From Planctomycetota bacterium (GTDB lineage: Bacteria; Planctomycetota; Planctomycetia; Isosphaerales; Isosphaeraceae), in contig JAJYCH010000120.1 in NCBI GenBank assembly GCA_021778575.1, forward strand, positions 1-9,288: 9,288 bases of DNA, read 5' to 3'. The notes beneath the pieces are model-generated. The model was given only the letters and a program-made list of their open reading frames with translations. It made no database searches and was not told the origin of the DNA. Below are positions 1 through 6,378 of this stretch, piece by piece. The position numbers and the translations under genes are program-made. The first letter of the stretch is position 1. Each line of letters begins with the position of its first letter.

Positions 1-463
1 TTGCGACGGGGTCGAGGTGCTTGAGGACGACCTTCTGGTCGGCCCGATGCCCGACGTGATGGCCAACCCGTCGACGTCCGGAACCGGCGGCCTGGAGACG
101 TCGGCCCTGGCGCTCGGGCAAGCCCTGGCGGCGCTCAAGGGGCTCGAAGCCGCCGGTCGCGACGACCTGGTCGAGCCGGCCGAAGCGCTCCGCGATGCCT
201 GGGAAAAGCTCCGCGACGACCTGATGGCGACCGCGCGAAACGACCCGGGAGCCCTCTCCCCCGCAACGGTCCGAGGGCAAGCCAACGCCCTTGTCCTGAA
301 GCTCACGCAGGCTTATCTGACAGCGCGAAAAGGCTCGGGGTTCCTCCGCGAGGAACCCGCCCAGCGCTGGGCCAGGCAAGCCCTGTTCTTCCTGGTCTGG
401 TCCTGCCCGAGCCCCGTTGCTCAAGCCGCGATTCGCGATCTGGCGGGATTGTGCGCGACCTGA
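1..463 (+). CDS. 3' end of an unidentified gene (possibly acyl-CoA dehydrogenase-like), 5' partial
   Basis: The frame is open from the left edge of the window (the first full codon is at position 2) to a TGA at 461-463. A GTG at 17 is an internal codon that could be mistaken for a start: in-frame sequence continues upstream of it and no Shine-Dalgarno sequence precedes it. About 153 residues are visible. They are rich in Ala and Leu and look helical. The last third carries a run of conserved-looking residues: ARKGSGF, then PAQRWARQALFFLVWSCP. This tail resembles, from memory only, the C-terminus of some planctomycete proteins annotated as acyl-CoA dehydrogenases. No catalytic or FAD-binding motif lies in the visible part, so that assignment is weak. 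The gene converges on the next one, with a 139-bp gap. Confidence 0.6.
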   Translation, partial: CDGVEVLEDDLLVGPMPDVMANPSTSGTGGLETSALALGQALAALKGLEAAGRDDLVEPAEALRDAWEKLRDDLMATARNDPGALSPATVRGQANALVLKLTQAYLTARKGSGFLREEPAQRWARQALFFLVWSCPSPVAQAAIRDLAGLCAT

Positions 464-602
464 AACCACGACCGATCCTCGACAAATTCGGGCCGATACC
501 GGAGCAAACCCCATCACGAACATTCCTGATTTAATCTTCATGTGTTTATTGATTATATAATCGGCGCGCACTGCGATCCTGGCGGTCACCTCGGAGCCCC
601 GA
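464..602. other. Convergent intergenic spacer with AT-rich palindrome
   Basis: This is the gap between two convergent genes. Its centre (about 525-563) is AT-rich against a GC-rich background. It holds a perfect 12-bp palindrome, GATTATATAATC, at 551-562. No convincing intrinsic terminator with a T tract is visible on either strand, although a terminator would be expected here. Confidence 0.4.
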
Positions 603-1658
603 TCAGGACTGCTCGATCGGGCACGTGGCGGCCGTTTTGCCTGTGACTTCCGAGCCGCGACCACCGTTGCCGGCCGTTGTCGAGGTGGCCCGAGGGGTTG
701 CCGGGGCTGGTTCGGGTTCTCTGGGCTCGGCGGAGCGGCTTCGCGGCTCTCGTTCCCAAGACGAAGCCAATGCGTCGCTGGTTTGCTCGGTCGGGGCGGT
801 CTCGGCTCGTTCGGCGAACTCGGCCTCGGCCTGGCGGAACTGCTTGAGCGCCTGGAAGAATTTTCGGCTGGCTTCCGACTCGTACCGCCGGGCCAGGATC
901 GCTTCGCGTGAGGGATCAAAGAGCGCGCGATCGCCGGCCTCGGCGCGGTCGAGGGCGATCGTCTCGAAGTCGAGGGTCTCGAAGTGATTTTCCAGCTCGA
1001 CGATCTCGGCCTCGATCCGTTCGAGCAGCCGTTCCTTCGCCCGTTCCGCGCCGCCGTCGTGCTCGGCCACGCCTCGGATCGCATCCGAGAGTGTCTTGAT
1101 CTTCAACCCGGGCTCGGAGTCGACCCGGTAACCCGCCAGGTTCTCGGCCTTCGCTTGATGGGCAGGAGTCCAGAGCGGCCGAGGGCTCTGGTTCAGGTCG
1201 CCCCAGAGGTCCTCCCAGGCTCGGATCATCAGGTCGATGCCTTCGGGTGACTTCCGCAGTTTTCGGACGGAGCGCCGAGGGTCGTCGGCGATCGCTTCGA
1301 GCAGTTGCTCGGCGGCTTCGATCCGGGCCTCGTCGAATTCCTCGGCCGCGTGCCGCACGCGATTGGCGATCGCCTTCGCTTCCTGCTTCACCGCCCGTTC
1401 CATCCGAACCGACAGCGCGGCCATTTGCTGGACCATGATCGCGCCCAGACAAGACTTGGGGGCAAGCTCGGCCTGAAGCGCCGCGTGACGCTGGTCGACT
1501 TGATTCCGATCCTCGTCCGGCATGACGACGCCCGAACCGGTCAGGCCATGCTTGAGGCCATTGGCCCGAGAAACGGCCTTCCCTTCGGCGGTCTTCGGCC
1601 CGGTGCTCTTGAGGCTGTTCTGCTGGTTAGCGCGGACGCGGGCTTCGGAGGTGGGCAC
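603..1658 (-). CDS. Planctomycete-type hypothetical protein with N-terminal STGPKTAEGK...NGLKHGL motif
   Basis: The function is unknown. The start is a GTG at 1656-1658, because CTCCTT at 1665-1670 gives an AAGGAG Shine-Dalgarno sequence 6 nt upstream on the coding strand. An open stretch reaching back to 1712 adds 18 residues but lacks such a site. The product is 351 aa. Residues 18-27 (STGPKTAEGK) and 33-39 (NGLKHGL) form a compact basic N-terminal motif that I recall from many paralogous proteins in planctomycetes, and in looser form elsewhere. The middle (about 60-300) is charged, rich in Glu, Ala and Arg, and probably helical or coiled-coil. The C-terminal 50 residues are low-complexity, rich in Pro, Glu, Arg, Ser and Thr. 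No signal peptide, membrane segment or catalytic motif is visible. A DNA-binding or mobile-element-associated role is conceivable from the basic motif but unproven. Confidence 0.75.
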   Translation of the reverse strand: MPTSEARVRANQQNSLKSTGPKTAEGKAVSRANGLKHGLTGSGVVMPDEDRNQVDQRHAALQAELAPKSCLGAIMVQQMAALSVRMERAVKQEAKAIANRVRHAAEEFDEARIEAAEQLLEAIADDPRRSVRKLRKSPEGIDLMIRAWEDLWGDLNQSPRPLWTPAHQAKAENLAGYRVDSEPGLKIKTLSDAIRGVAEHDGGAERAKERLLERIEAEIVELENHFETLDFETIALDRAEAGDRALFDPSREAILARRYESEASRKFFQALKQFRQAEAEFAERAETAPTEQTSDALASSWEREPRSRSAEPREPEPAPATPRATSTTAGNGGRGSEVTGKTAATCPIEQS

Positions 1659-1804
1659 GATAAACTCCTTCGCGATCGAGGTGAATGGTTCTTGGTCCGG
1701 TCGAGAACACATTCAGCTTGATCGCGCGAGTTCGAACACAGATTTCCTGGGATTTTGGGAAAAGATGCTGAAAGGCTTCTTATCCAGAGAACGCGTCGAT
1801 CCTT

Positions 1805-1907
1805 GTAGGGTCCGCTGTGCGGACCGTGGTCGTCGGTGTCGCCCCTGATTTCCAGCCGGAATCGTCGTTTCCATGGCACAATGGACGGTCCGCACAGCGG
1901 ACCCTAC
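1805..1907. repeat. BIME-like element: two inverted REP-like arms, copy 1
   Basis: Two perfectly complementary 23-nt arms lie at 1805-1827 and 1885-1907, separated by 57 bp. Each arm starts, read from the outside, with GTAG. It is then itself a hairpin: GGTCCGC, loop TGT, GCGGACC. A GTAG tetranucleotide followed by a short imperfect or perfect hairpin is the hallmark of REP sequences mobilised by RAYT (TnpA-REP, Y1-type) transposases. Inverted pairs of such units are called BIMEs. The arms are identical to those of the copy inside mutS2. No transposase gene is in the window, so the mobilising enzyme is inferred. The hairpins could also influence transcription or mRNA ends downstream of mutS2. 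Confidence 0.85.
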
Positions 1908-1933
1908 GTGTGCTCGATCGCCAGACCCGGAAC

Positions 1934-1955
1934 GGCAGGGCAAGCCCTACCCTAC
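1934..1955 (-). repeat. Single REP-like hairpin with a different stem
   Basis: On the - strand this reads GTAG (1955-1952), then GGTAGGGC, loop TT, GCCCTGCC. The 8-bp stem has a single G-T type mismatch. The arrangement matches the arms of the nearby BIME-like element: GTAG head plus hairpin, with CCCTACGG on the + strand as in the mutS2 copy. The stem bases differ, so it looks like a second REP subtype or a diverged single unit. It sits about 50 bp beyond the mutS2 stop codon. Confidence 0.6.
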
Positions 1956-2004
1956 GGGATTGGTATGAATTTAAATGTCCATAATTGGCAATTGACTTGC
2001 TCGA

Positions 2005-4083
2005 TCACTCCTCGAAATCATCAATCCGCTTGCCGTGTTTGGTTCCGGCCAGGGTGGGCTTGTCCTTCGGTCCGGTGACCTCGGGCGTGCGGATCATCTG
2101 GGGGATCAGTTCGTCGATCGCGACGTCCCACTTCATCATGCCGATCGAGACGGTCGCGGTCTTTTTGCGAACATCCAGTTTGACGATCCGGCCGGGTCGG
2201 TCGTAGCCGAAGCGGGGGACGACGACTCTATCGCCGGGCTGGAGGCGGGCTCTCGCTTCGACGAGTCGGGCGTCGTTCTCGGCCTGTTTCTGGAGGTCGC
2301 CGAGTCTCACGTTCAAGGCGTCGCGGCTCCGGTCGGCCTCGGCCTGCGCGGCGAGTGCGGCTTGATGGGCGTCCTCGGCGTCCTTGCGGAGCTTCTGGAC
2401 GATCTCCATCTCGGGCAGGTGTTTCCCCTGGCCTTCGGCGAGATATTTCGAGGCTCGGGCGACGAGATGCTCGGGCAGGTTCAACCGTCGGGCGATCTGG
2501 AGGGCGTTCGACTGACCGATGTCGCCGATGTGCAGACGGTAGCGCGGGCGGAGGGTTTCGAGGTCGAATTCGACGGCCGCGTTCTCGGCCCGGGGGTTGG
2601 TGAAGGCGTAGGTCTTGAGGTCGCCGATGTGCGTGGTGACGATCGCCAGACTGCCGACCGAGTCGATCTCGTCGAGGATCGCTCGACCGAGTGCCGCCCC
2701 TTCGGCGGGGTCGGTCCCGGCTCCCATCTCATCCATCAAGATCAACGATTTCTCGGTCGCCCGCGCGAAGATCGACGAGACTCGCCGGATGTGTGACGAG
2801 AAGGTCGAGAGCGATTGTTCGAGACTCTGCTCGTCGCCGATATCGGCCAGCACATCATCAAAAAAGGGCAACTGCGAACCTTGATTGGCGGGGATATGCA
2901 AGCCGGCTTGAGCCATCACCGCGAGCAAGCCCACGGTCTTCAGCGCCACCGTCTTGCCGCCGGTATTCGGCCCGGTGACGACCAGCATCTTGAACTTCAA
3001 GCCGAGATGAACATCGATCGGCGTGACGGTCCGAGGCTCCGTAGGGTCCGCTGTGCGGACCGTTTGTGTGTTGCCGTTTTCTGGTTCAACCGAATCATCC
3101 AGAACGGTCCGCACAGCGGACCCTACGGTGGTCGATTGCTTGCGGAACAGCGCTTCGAGCAGCGGATGCCTGGCCCCTCGGAGGCTGAGCTTGCCGTCGT
3201 TGTTGAAGTCGGGCGGGGTGTGGCGATAGTCGAGGCTGAAGCGGCCTCGGGCGAAGATCAGGTCGAGTTCGGCGAGGGTTTCGAGCGTGCCCAGCAGCGA
3301 GTCGGCCACCTGGCCGACCTGGGCGCTCAGCCAGCGGAGAATCCGGCGGATCTCCTTGGCTTCCTTGGCGAGAAGGAACGAGAGCTGCGCCGATTGCTCG
3401 GCGATCGCCTGAGGTTCGACGTAGACGGTCTCGTTGCTGGCGCTGGTCCGGTGGACTGATCCCTGGATCTCGCCCCGGTGTTCCTTGGCGATCGGCAAGA
3501 CGTAGTGATGGCCGACCATCGTGAAGTTGGGATAGCGGAGGATTCGCTTGATCTCGTTCGAGCGGAGCATCCGCGTGAGCGTTTCCTTGATCCGGTCCTC
3601 GACCTGGGACATCTCGCGACGGATCGCGCCCAGTCTCCGGCTGGCGGTGTCGAGGATCTTGCCGCGCTCGTCGATACAGGACTCGATGGCGTTGCAAACG
3701 CCTTCGAACTGGCCGACCTCGCGCCTCATCGCGCCCAGTCTGGGGAACTCGTCGCCGATCCGGTCGAGCCAGGCGGCGAGGTTGGCGATGGCCTTGAGCG
3801 AATCGACGATACCGGCCAGTTCCTCGGGATCGAGAAGTCCGCCGACCTGGGCGCGCCGGACGAGAGCCCGGATATCGTGGAGGCCGCCGAACGGCGGGAC
3901 GAGTCCGGCCGACAGGGCATCGGCCATCTCGGTGGTGAGCGCCTGACGGTCGCGGACCTCGGCGGGGTCGAGACTCGGTTCGAGCTTCGAGGCGGCTTCC
4001 TTGCCGAGCGAACAGGCTGCCTGGGCCGCCACGAGGGCGCGGACCTTGTCGAATTCAAGCAACTCCAGCGTATGCGTATCCAT
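2005..4083 (-). CDS. mutS2: MutS2-family ATPase lacking the Smr domain
   Basis: The 692-aa product is a MutS2-type ATPase. The family binds branched DNA or stalled and collided ribosomes; it acts against recombination and in ribosome rescue, not in classical mismatch repair. Residues 1-300 are the helical core and clamp region. The ATPase domain follows: Walker A GPNTGGKT at 371-378, MutS signature STFSSH at 426-431, Walker B with D451-E452, and the His loop TTH ending at H485. A charged coiled coil spans about 545-612 and a KOW-like segment 614-661. The protein then ends in a 31-residue tail. The usual C-terminal Smr nuclease domain, with its LDLRG-type motif, is absent; typical Smr-bearing members are near 780 aa. 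Residues about 320-348 are encoded by a palindromic repeat element and have no place in the family fold. The start is an ATG at 4083 with a weak AGGG upstream. Confidence 0.93.
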   Translation of the reverse strand: MDTHTLELLEFDKVRALVAAQAACSLGKEAASKLEPSLDPAEVRDRQALTTEMADALSAGLVPPFGGLHDIRALVRRAQVGGLLDPEELAGIVDSLKAIANLAAWLDRIGDEFPRLGAMRREVGQFEGVCNAIESCIDERGKILDTASRRLGAIRREMSQVEDRIKETLTRMLRSNEIKRILRYPNFTMVGHHYVLPIAKEHRGEIQGSVHRTSASNETVYVEPQAIAEQSAQLSFLLAKEAKEIRRILRWLSAQVGQVADSLLGTLETLAELDLIFARGRFSLDYRHTPPDFNNDGKLSLRGARHPLLEALFRKQSTTVGSAVRTVLDDSVEPENGNTQTVRTADPTEPRTVTPIDVHLGLKFKMLVVTGPNTGGKTVALKTVGLLAVMAQAGLHIPANQGSQLPFFDDVLADIGDEQSLEQSLSTFSSHIRRVSSIFARATEKSLILMDEMGAGTDPAEGAALGRAILDEIDSVGSLAIVTTHIGDLKTYAFTNPRAENAAVEFDLETLRPRYRLHIGDIGQSNALQIARRLNLPEHLVARASKYLAEGQGKHLPEMEIVQKLRKDAEDAHQAALAAQAEADRSRDALNVRLGDLQKQAENDARLVEARARLQPGDRVVVPRFGYDRPGRIVKLDVRKKTATVSIGMMKWDVAIDELIPQMIRTPEVTGPKDKPTLAGTKHGKRIDDFEE
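3039..3128. repeat. BIME-like element inserted in frame in mutS2, copy 2
   Basis: The 23-nt arms at 3041-3063 and 3104-3126 are identical to those of the spacer copy. Here the complementarity extends outward by two bases on each side (CC...GG), giving 25-nt arms over exactly 90 bp. Each arm is GTAG plus the GGTCCGC/TGT/GCGGACC hairpin, and the spacer is 40 bp. On the mutS2 strand the element is translated without a stop. The arms encode VGSAVRTV and TVRTADPT, covering MutS2 residues about 320-348. No target-site duplication is obvious. The centre (3085-3099) resembles part of the other copy's spacer (1850-1866), allowing two indels. This suggests a common ancestral element with a diverging middle. 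Confidence 0.9.
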
Positions 4084-4372
4084 GACCCTGACTCGGACCT
4101 CGCCCAGAAAACGGCAACCGCCCAGACCGATCGATCATCCAGGCGACACGGGCCAGGTTGTCTCGGTTCGCGTCTTGATGATTATCGCAGGATGTCGAGC
4201 CACTGGACAGAGCAGGGGCTTCGTCTCAGGTTGGCACCGTCTGCGAAGGGAGTACCAAACTCTTCCGGGGGGCTCGGCTCGTCCTCAACCTGGAGCTTCG
4301 CGACGATGCCTCGCACTCCAGAGAACCAGTCGCTCCGAGAGCACGTCAGCCCCAGAAAATCCGGGCACACCG
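4084..4372. other. Spacer upstream of mutS2
   Basis: This 289-bp gap separates the HEAT lipoprotein gene from mutS2, both on the - strand. It must hold the mutS2 promoter if mutS2 is transcribed independently. A GATAAT hexamer on the - strand near 4184-4189 could be a -10 box, but the -35 match is poor. A 62-codon frame on the - strand (4182-4370) has no ribosome binding site or recognisable content. No terminator hairpin is evident after the HEAT gene. Confidence 0.3.
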
Positions 4373-5131
4373 TCAGCGGATCTCGGGGAGCTCGCGGACC
4401 GAGTCGGGCAGCTTGGGCAGCGGGTCGATTGCCGGCTCGGGCGGGGCAGGGGTGGCGGGCTTGGGGTTCGTGTCGTCGACGAACTTCTTCCAGGCCAGGG
4501 GATCGACGCCGAAGTCCTTGCCGCTGATGGCTCGGAGCGATTTCAGGCAGGCGACCCGGACGGCCGGCTGCGGATCCTCCATCCCCTGCACGAGCAATTC
4601 ATAGATCCGGCGATCGGTGGACTTCAGGTCGCCGAGGCTCTCCACGGCGGCGACCCTTGATTCGATCGAGCCATTGTCGAGGATCATGATCCGGGCAAGG
4701 ATGGTCCCATCTTCGGGCCGACCGACGCGACCCAGCGCTCGACAGGCCTCGGCGCGAACCAGTGGGTCTTCGTCGTTGGTCGCCGTCAGGATCACCTGGC
4801 GAGCCACCGGTTTGCCGAGCATTCCCAGAGTTCGACAGATGATCGCCCGGGTGGCGATCGGCTCTGATCCGCTCTTGAGCTTCGCGGTCAGAAGCGTCGC
4901 GGCTCGGGTCTTCTGTTCGTCGTTCTCATAGGTTCGCGACGCGGCGAGCTTGTCGTACGCGAAGTACCGAGCGTTGGGGTCCTTGCTCTCCTCGATCGTC
5001 CGCATGAAGCTGGCCGCGGTGGTCCCGCGAAACTTCATCATGCCGGGACTGAGACAGCCCGAGAACCCGGCGATCGAGCCGGCCAGCGCCAGACCGAGAA
5101 GGCCAGATAAGTACGGTCGATCGCCCTGCAT
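4373..5131 (-). CDS. HEAT-repeat lipoprotein
   Basis: The 252-aa product is a predicted exported lipoprotein with HEAT-like repeats. Residues 8-25 form a hydrophobic signal segment ending in a lipobox-like AGFSG before Cys26. The -3 position is Phe, which is off consensus but tolerated in some lipoproteins. Residues about 70-205 contain roughly four helical repeats of the PBS-lyase/HEAT type, for example DPLVRAEACRALGRVG and ESRVAAVESLGDL. These repeats usually make protein-protein contact surfaces and have no enzymatic activity of their own. The C-terminal 30 residues are proline-rich. The ATG at 5131 has AGGA about 7 nt upstream on the coding strand. mutS2 lies 289 bp downstream on the same strand, which is too far to assume an operon. 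The binding partner is unknown. Confidence 0.8.
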   Translation of the reverse strand: MQGDRPYLSGLLGLALAGSIAGFSGCLSPGMMKFRGTTAASFMRTIEESKDPNARYFAYDKLAASRTYENDEQKTRAATLLTAKLKSGSEPIATRAIICRTLGMLGKPVARQVILTATNDEDPLVRAEACRALGRVGRPEDGTILARIMILDNGSIESRVAAVESLGDLKSTDRRIYELLVQGMEDPQPAVRVACLKSLRAISGKDFGVDPLAWKKFVDDTNPKPATPAPPEPAIDPLPKLPDSVRELPEIR

Positions 5132-5475
5132 GCCTCGGTCCTACCCCGCCATCCATGGCGATAGGAACTAATCGGAGGGTCGGCGAAGGGACCATCCCCT
5201 CCCGCCTTGATTGCGACTCTCATCCCAGGTCGCATCCGGAGATCGTCGCGGCGTGCTTCTCCGTCGGCGTCGCATGATAATCGACCGACCGGATTTGACA
5301 ACCCCAAGCTTCGACCTCGGCCGGGAGCCGATCGATTCCGGCCCGACGATCCCCCGGTCGTTATCAGGTCGCGCTGATCGAGGTCGGCAAGCGGATCGCG
5401 ACGACCGACAGACTGCCCTGGCTTCGGCGAGGCTCTCAATTGAATCATGAATCGGACGTGATGTGGGGATGACCT

Positions 5476-5489
5476 CGATCGATCGATCG
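5476..5489. repeat. Tandem CGATCG palindrome
   Basis: A 14-bp perfect palindrome, CGATCGATCGATCG, is made of three overlapping CGATCG hexamers. It lies next to the terminator of the H1-like gene. CGATCG is frequent across the whole window, and this is its densest cluster. Confidence 0.6.
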
Positions 5490-5494
5490 TCGAC

Positions 5495-5527
5495 AAGACC
5501 TCGGGCGAGCACCTCGCCCGAGGTCTT
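5495..5527 (-). terminator. Hairpin terminator of the H1-like gene
   Basis: A perfect 15-bp stem (5495-5509 with 5513-5527) encloses a 3-nt loop. It begins 28 nt after the stop codon of the H1-like gene. The stem is GC-rich (AAGACCTCGGGCGAG). The - strand sequence after it is only weakly U-rich (the stem ends GGTCTT, followed by GTCG). The fit as an intrinsic terminator or mRNA 3'-end hairpin is good for the stem and modest for the tract. Confidence 0.75.
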
Positions 5528-5554
5528 TGTCTTCGATCGAGCCGGTCCGATGAG

Positions 5555-5977
5555 TCAGACGGCGGGCTGCGTGGAGAGGTGCTTCTCGCCCGCCTTGGAG
5601 ACGGTGTAACGGAAGTTGCCGCTGGCCTTGTCCTTGGCGCCCTTCTTGACCAGCTTCTTGCCGAGCAGCGCCTCGATCGTCTTCAGCTCGGCCTTCTTGG
5701 CGGTCAGGAAACCCTCCTTCGCGTCCTGGATCTGCTTGAGGAACTTGAGCTGACTCTCGGTCAGCTTGACGACCGGAGCCGCTTTTTTGGGAGCGGCCTT
5801 CGTGGCGGCGGCCTTCTTGGGGGCAGCGGCCTTGACCGAGGTTTCCGGAGCGACTGCGGGAGTCGTCGCCTTCGCCTTCGCCGTCGCGGCCGGAGCTTTC
5901 TTCGGCTTCGTCGCGGGCTTCTTCGAGGGGGCCTTCTTGGCCGCTGTCTCTGCCGGCTTGCTCTTCTTGACCGCCAT
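5555..5977 (-). CDS. Histone H1-like protein: Lys/Ala/Pro-rich tail plus winged-helix-like domain
   Basis: The product is 140 aa. Residues 1-70 are a low-complexity basic tail of AKKAP, PKKAA and ATKAAPKKA units, like eukaryotic H1 tails and bacterial H1-like proteins that coat DNA. Residues 71-135 are a compact domain. Helices run through about 72-105 (LTESQLKFLKQIQDAKEGF, then AELKTIEALLGKKL). They are followed by GNFRYTVSKAGEKHL, which reads as the beta-hairpin wing and end of a winged-helix DNA-binding fold. A nucleoid-associated or DNA-compacting role is the natural inference, fitting the compact nucleoids known in planctomycetes. The ATG at 5977 has GGAGG about 11 nt upstream, a slightly long spacing. 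A strong terminator follows. The gene stands alone and diverges from the DUF1080 gene across an AT-rich region. Confidence 0.8.
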   Translation of the reverse strand: MAVKKSKPAETAAKKAPSKKPATKPKKAPAATAKAKATTPAVAPETSVKAAAPKKAAATKAAPKKAAPVVKLTESQLKFLKQIQDAKEGFLTAKKAELKTIEALLGKKLVKKGAKDKASGNFRYTVSKAGEKHLSTQPAV

Positions 5978-6193
5978 CGGTTCTCAAACCTCCAACCCGA
6001 GGACACCATGATGGAGACCGGCTTCAGTCGACCGATCTCTCTCTGGAAAATACTTAGCGAAATATATCACGCGGGGGAAGACGAAGAAGATCCCCCATTC
6101 ACCGATTTTGCTGGTTTTTCGGGGTTTTTCCGTTGTAAACGGCAATAAAATCATTAAATGAGCAATAAAACAGATTTTTTGAATCGTAATCCA

Positions 6194-6205
6194 TTTGTAT
6201 ACAAA
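6194..6205. promoter_or_regulatory. Palindrome TTTGTATACAAA, possible operator
   Basis: A perfect 12-bp palindrome lies in the AT-rich core between two divergent genes. Size, symmetry and position suit a repressor or activator half-site pair, but no cognate regulator is known and chance is not excluded in AT-rich DNA. Confidence 0.3.
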
Positions 6206-6331
6206 AATGATTTTTCGACGGACGTATACTCGCGTTTTCCCCTGTTTTTTTGGGGTTTTTCTCGATCCGTCCGCGGCCACCTCGCGCAGCGCAAGGGACC
6301 TTGTTCGCGCTGACGCTCGCAATGGATGAGC

Positions 6332-6378
6332 ATTCGCGAGGCTCAAAAAAAATTCCGTCAACCGTCGCGAATTTTTTT
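6332..6378. promoter_or_regulatory. Two overlapping, mutually exclusive inverted repeats upstream of the DUF1080 gene
   Basis: ATTCGCGA (6332-6339) pairs with TCGCGAAT (6365-6372), directly followed by T residues to 6378. Alternatively AAAAAAATTC (6346-6355) pairs with GAATTTTTTT (6369-6378) around a 13-nt loop. The two stems share 6369-6372, so they cannot both form. Either could be a terminator or attenuator in a leader RNA, or marks of upstream transcription. The first pairing has an unusually long 25-nt loop for an intrinsic terminator. Confidence 0.35.

Larger units (their letters stand above)
1659..2004. other. 346-bp spacer carrying REP-like repeats
   Basis: This lies between the start of the 351-aa protein gene and the end of mutS2, both on the - strand. 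It holds a two-armed palindromic element (1805-1907) and a single REP-like hairpin (1934-1955). It also includes the region where the promoter of the 351-aa protein must lie. Short frames here are arginine-rich and run through the repeats, so I see no gene. No remnant of a MutS2 Smr domain can be read downstream of the mutS2 stop. Confidence 0.6.
5132..5554. other. 423-bp intergenic region without a supported gene
   Basis: This lies between the H1-like gene and the HEAT lipoprotein gene, both on the - strand. The end nearest the H1-like gene holds a strong terminator hairpin (5495-5527) and a CGATCG tandem palindrome (5476-5489). The rest (5132-5475) contains overlapping Arg/Ser/Pro-rich frames on both strands, none with a convincing start, so I treat it as non-coding. 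It should carry the HEAT gene promoter. Confidence 0.5.

Noticed and set aside
598..621. Inverted repeat CCCGATC/GATCGGG overlapping the stop of the 351-aa protein gene
   Set aside because: The 7-bp stem has a 10-nt loop and no T tract, and GATC-rich short palindromes are common here, so it was not called a terminator.
1805..3128. The inverted arms considered as terminal repeats of one composite transposon spanning part of mutS2
   Set aside because: Each copy is complete with both arms, the DNA between them is ordinary mutS2 coding sequence, and there is no transposase.
3478..4527. 349-codon open frame on the + strand, with others at 2035-2796 and 2815-3459
   Set aside because: They lie antisense to mutS2, which has clear family motifs. 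They have no recognisable domains or ribosome binding sites and are long only because of GC-rich codon structure.
5038..5512. Overlapping - strand frames of 152 and 114 codons upstream of the HEAT gene
   Set aside because: They are Arg/Ser-rich in composition. One starts inside a terminator hairpin and the other overlaps the HEAT lipoprotein signal region in another frame. No Shine-Dalgarno sequence is seen.
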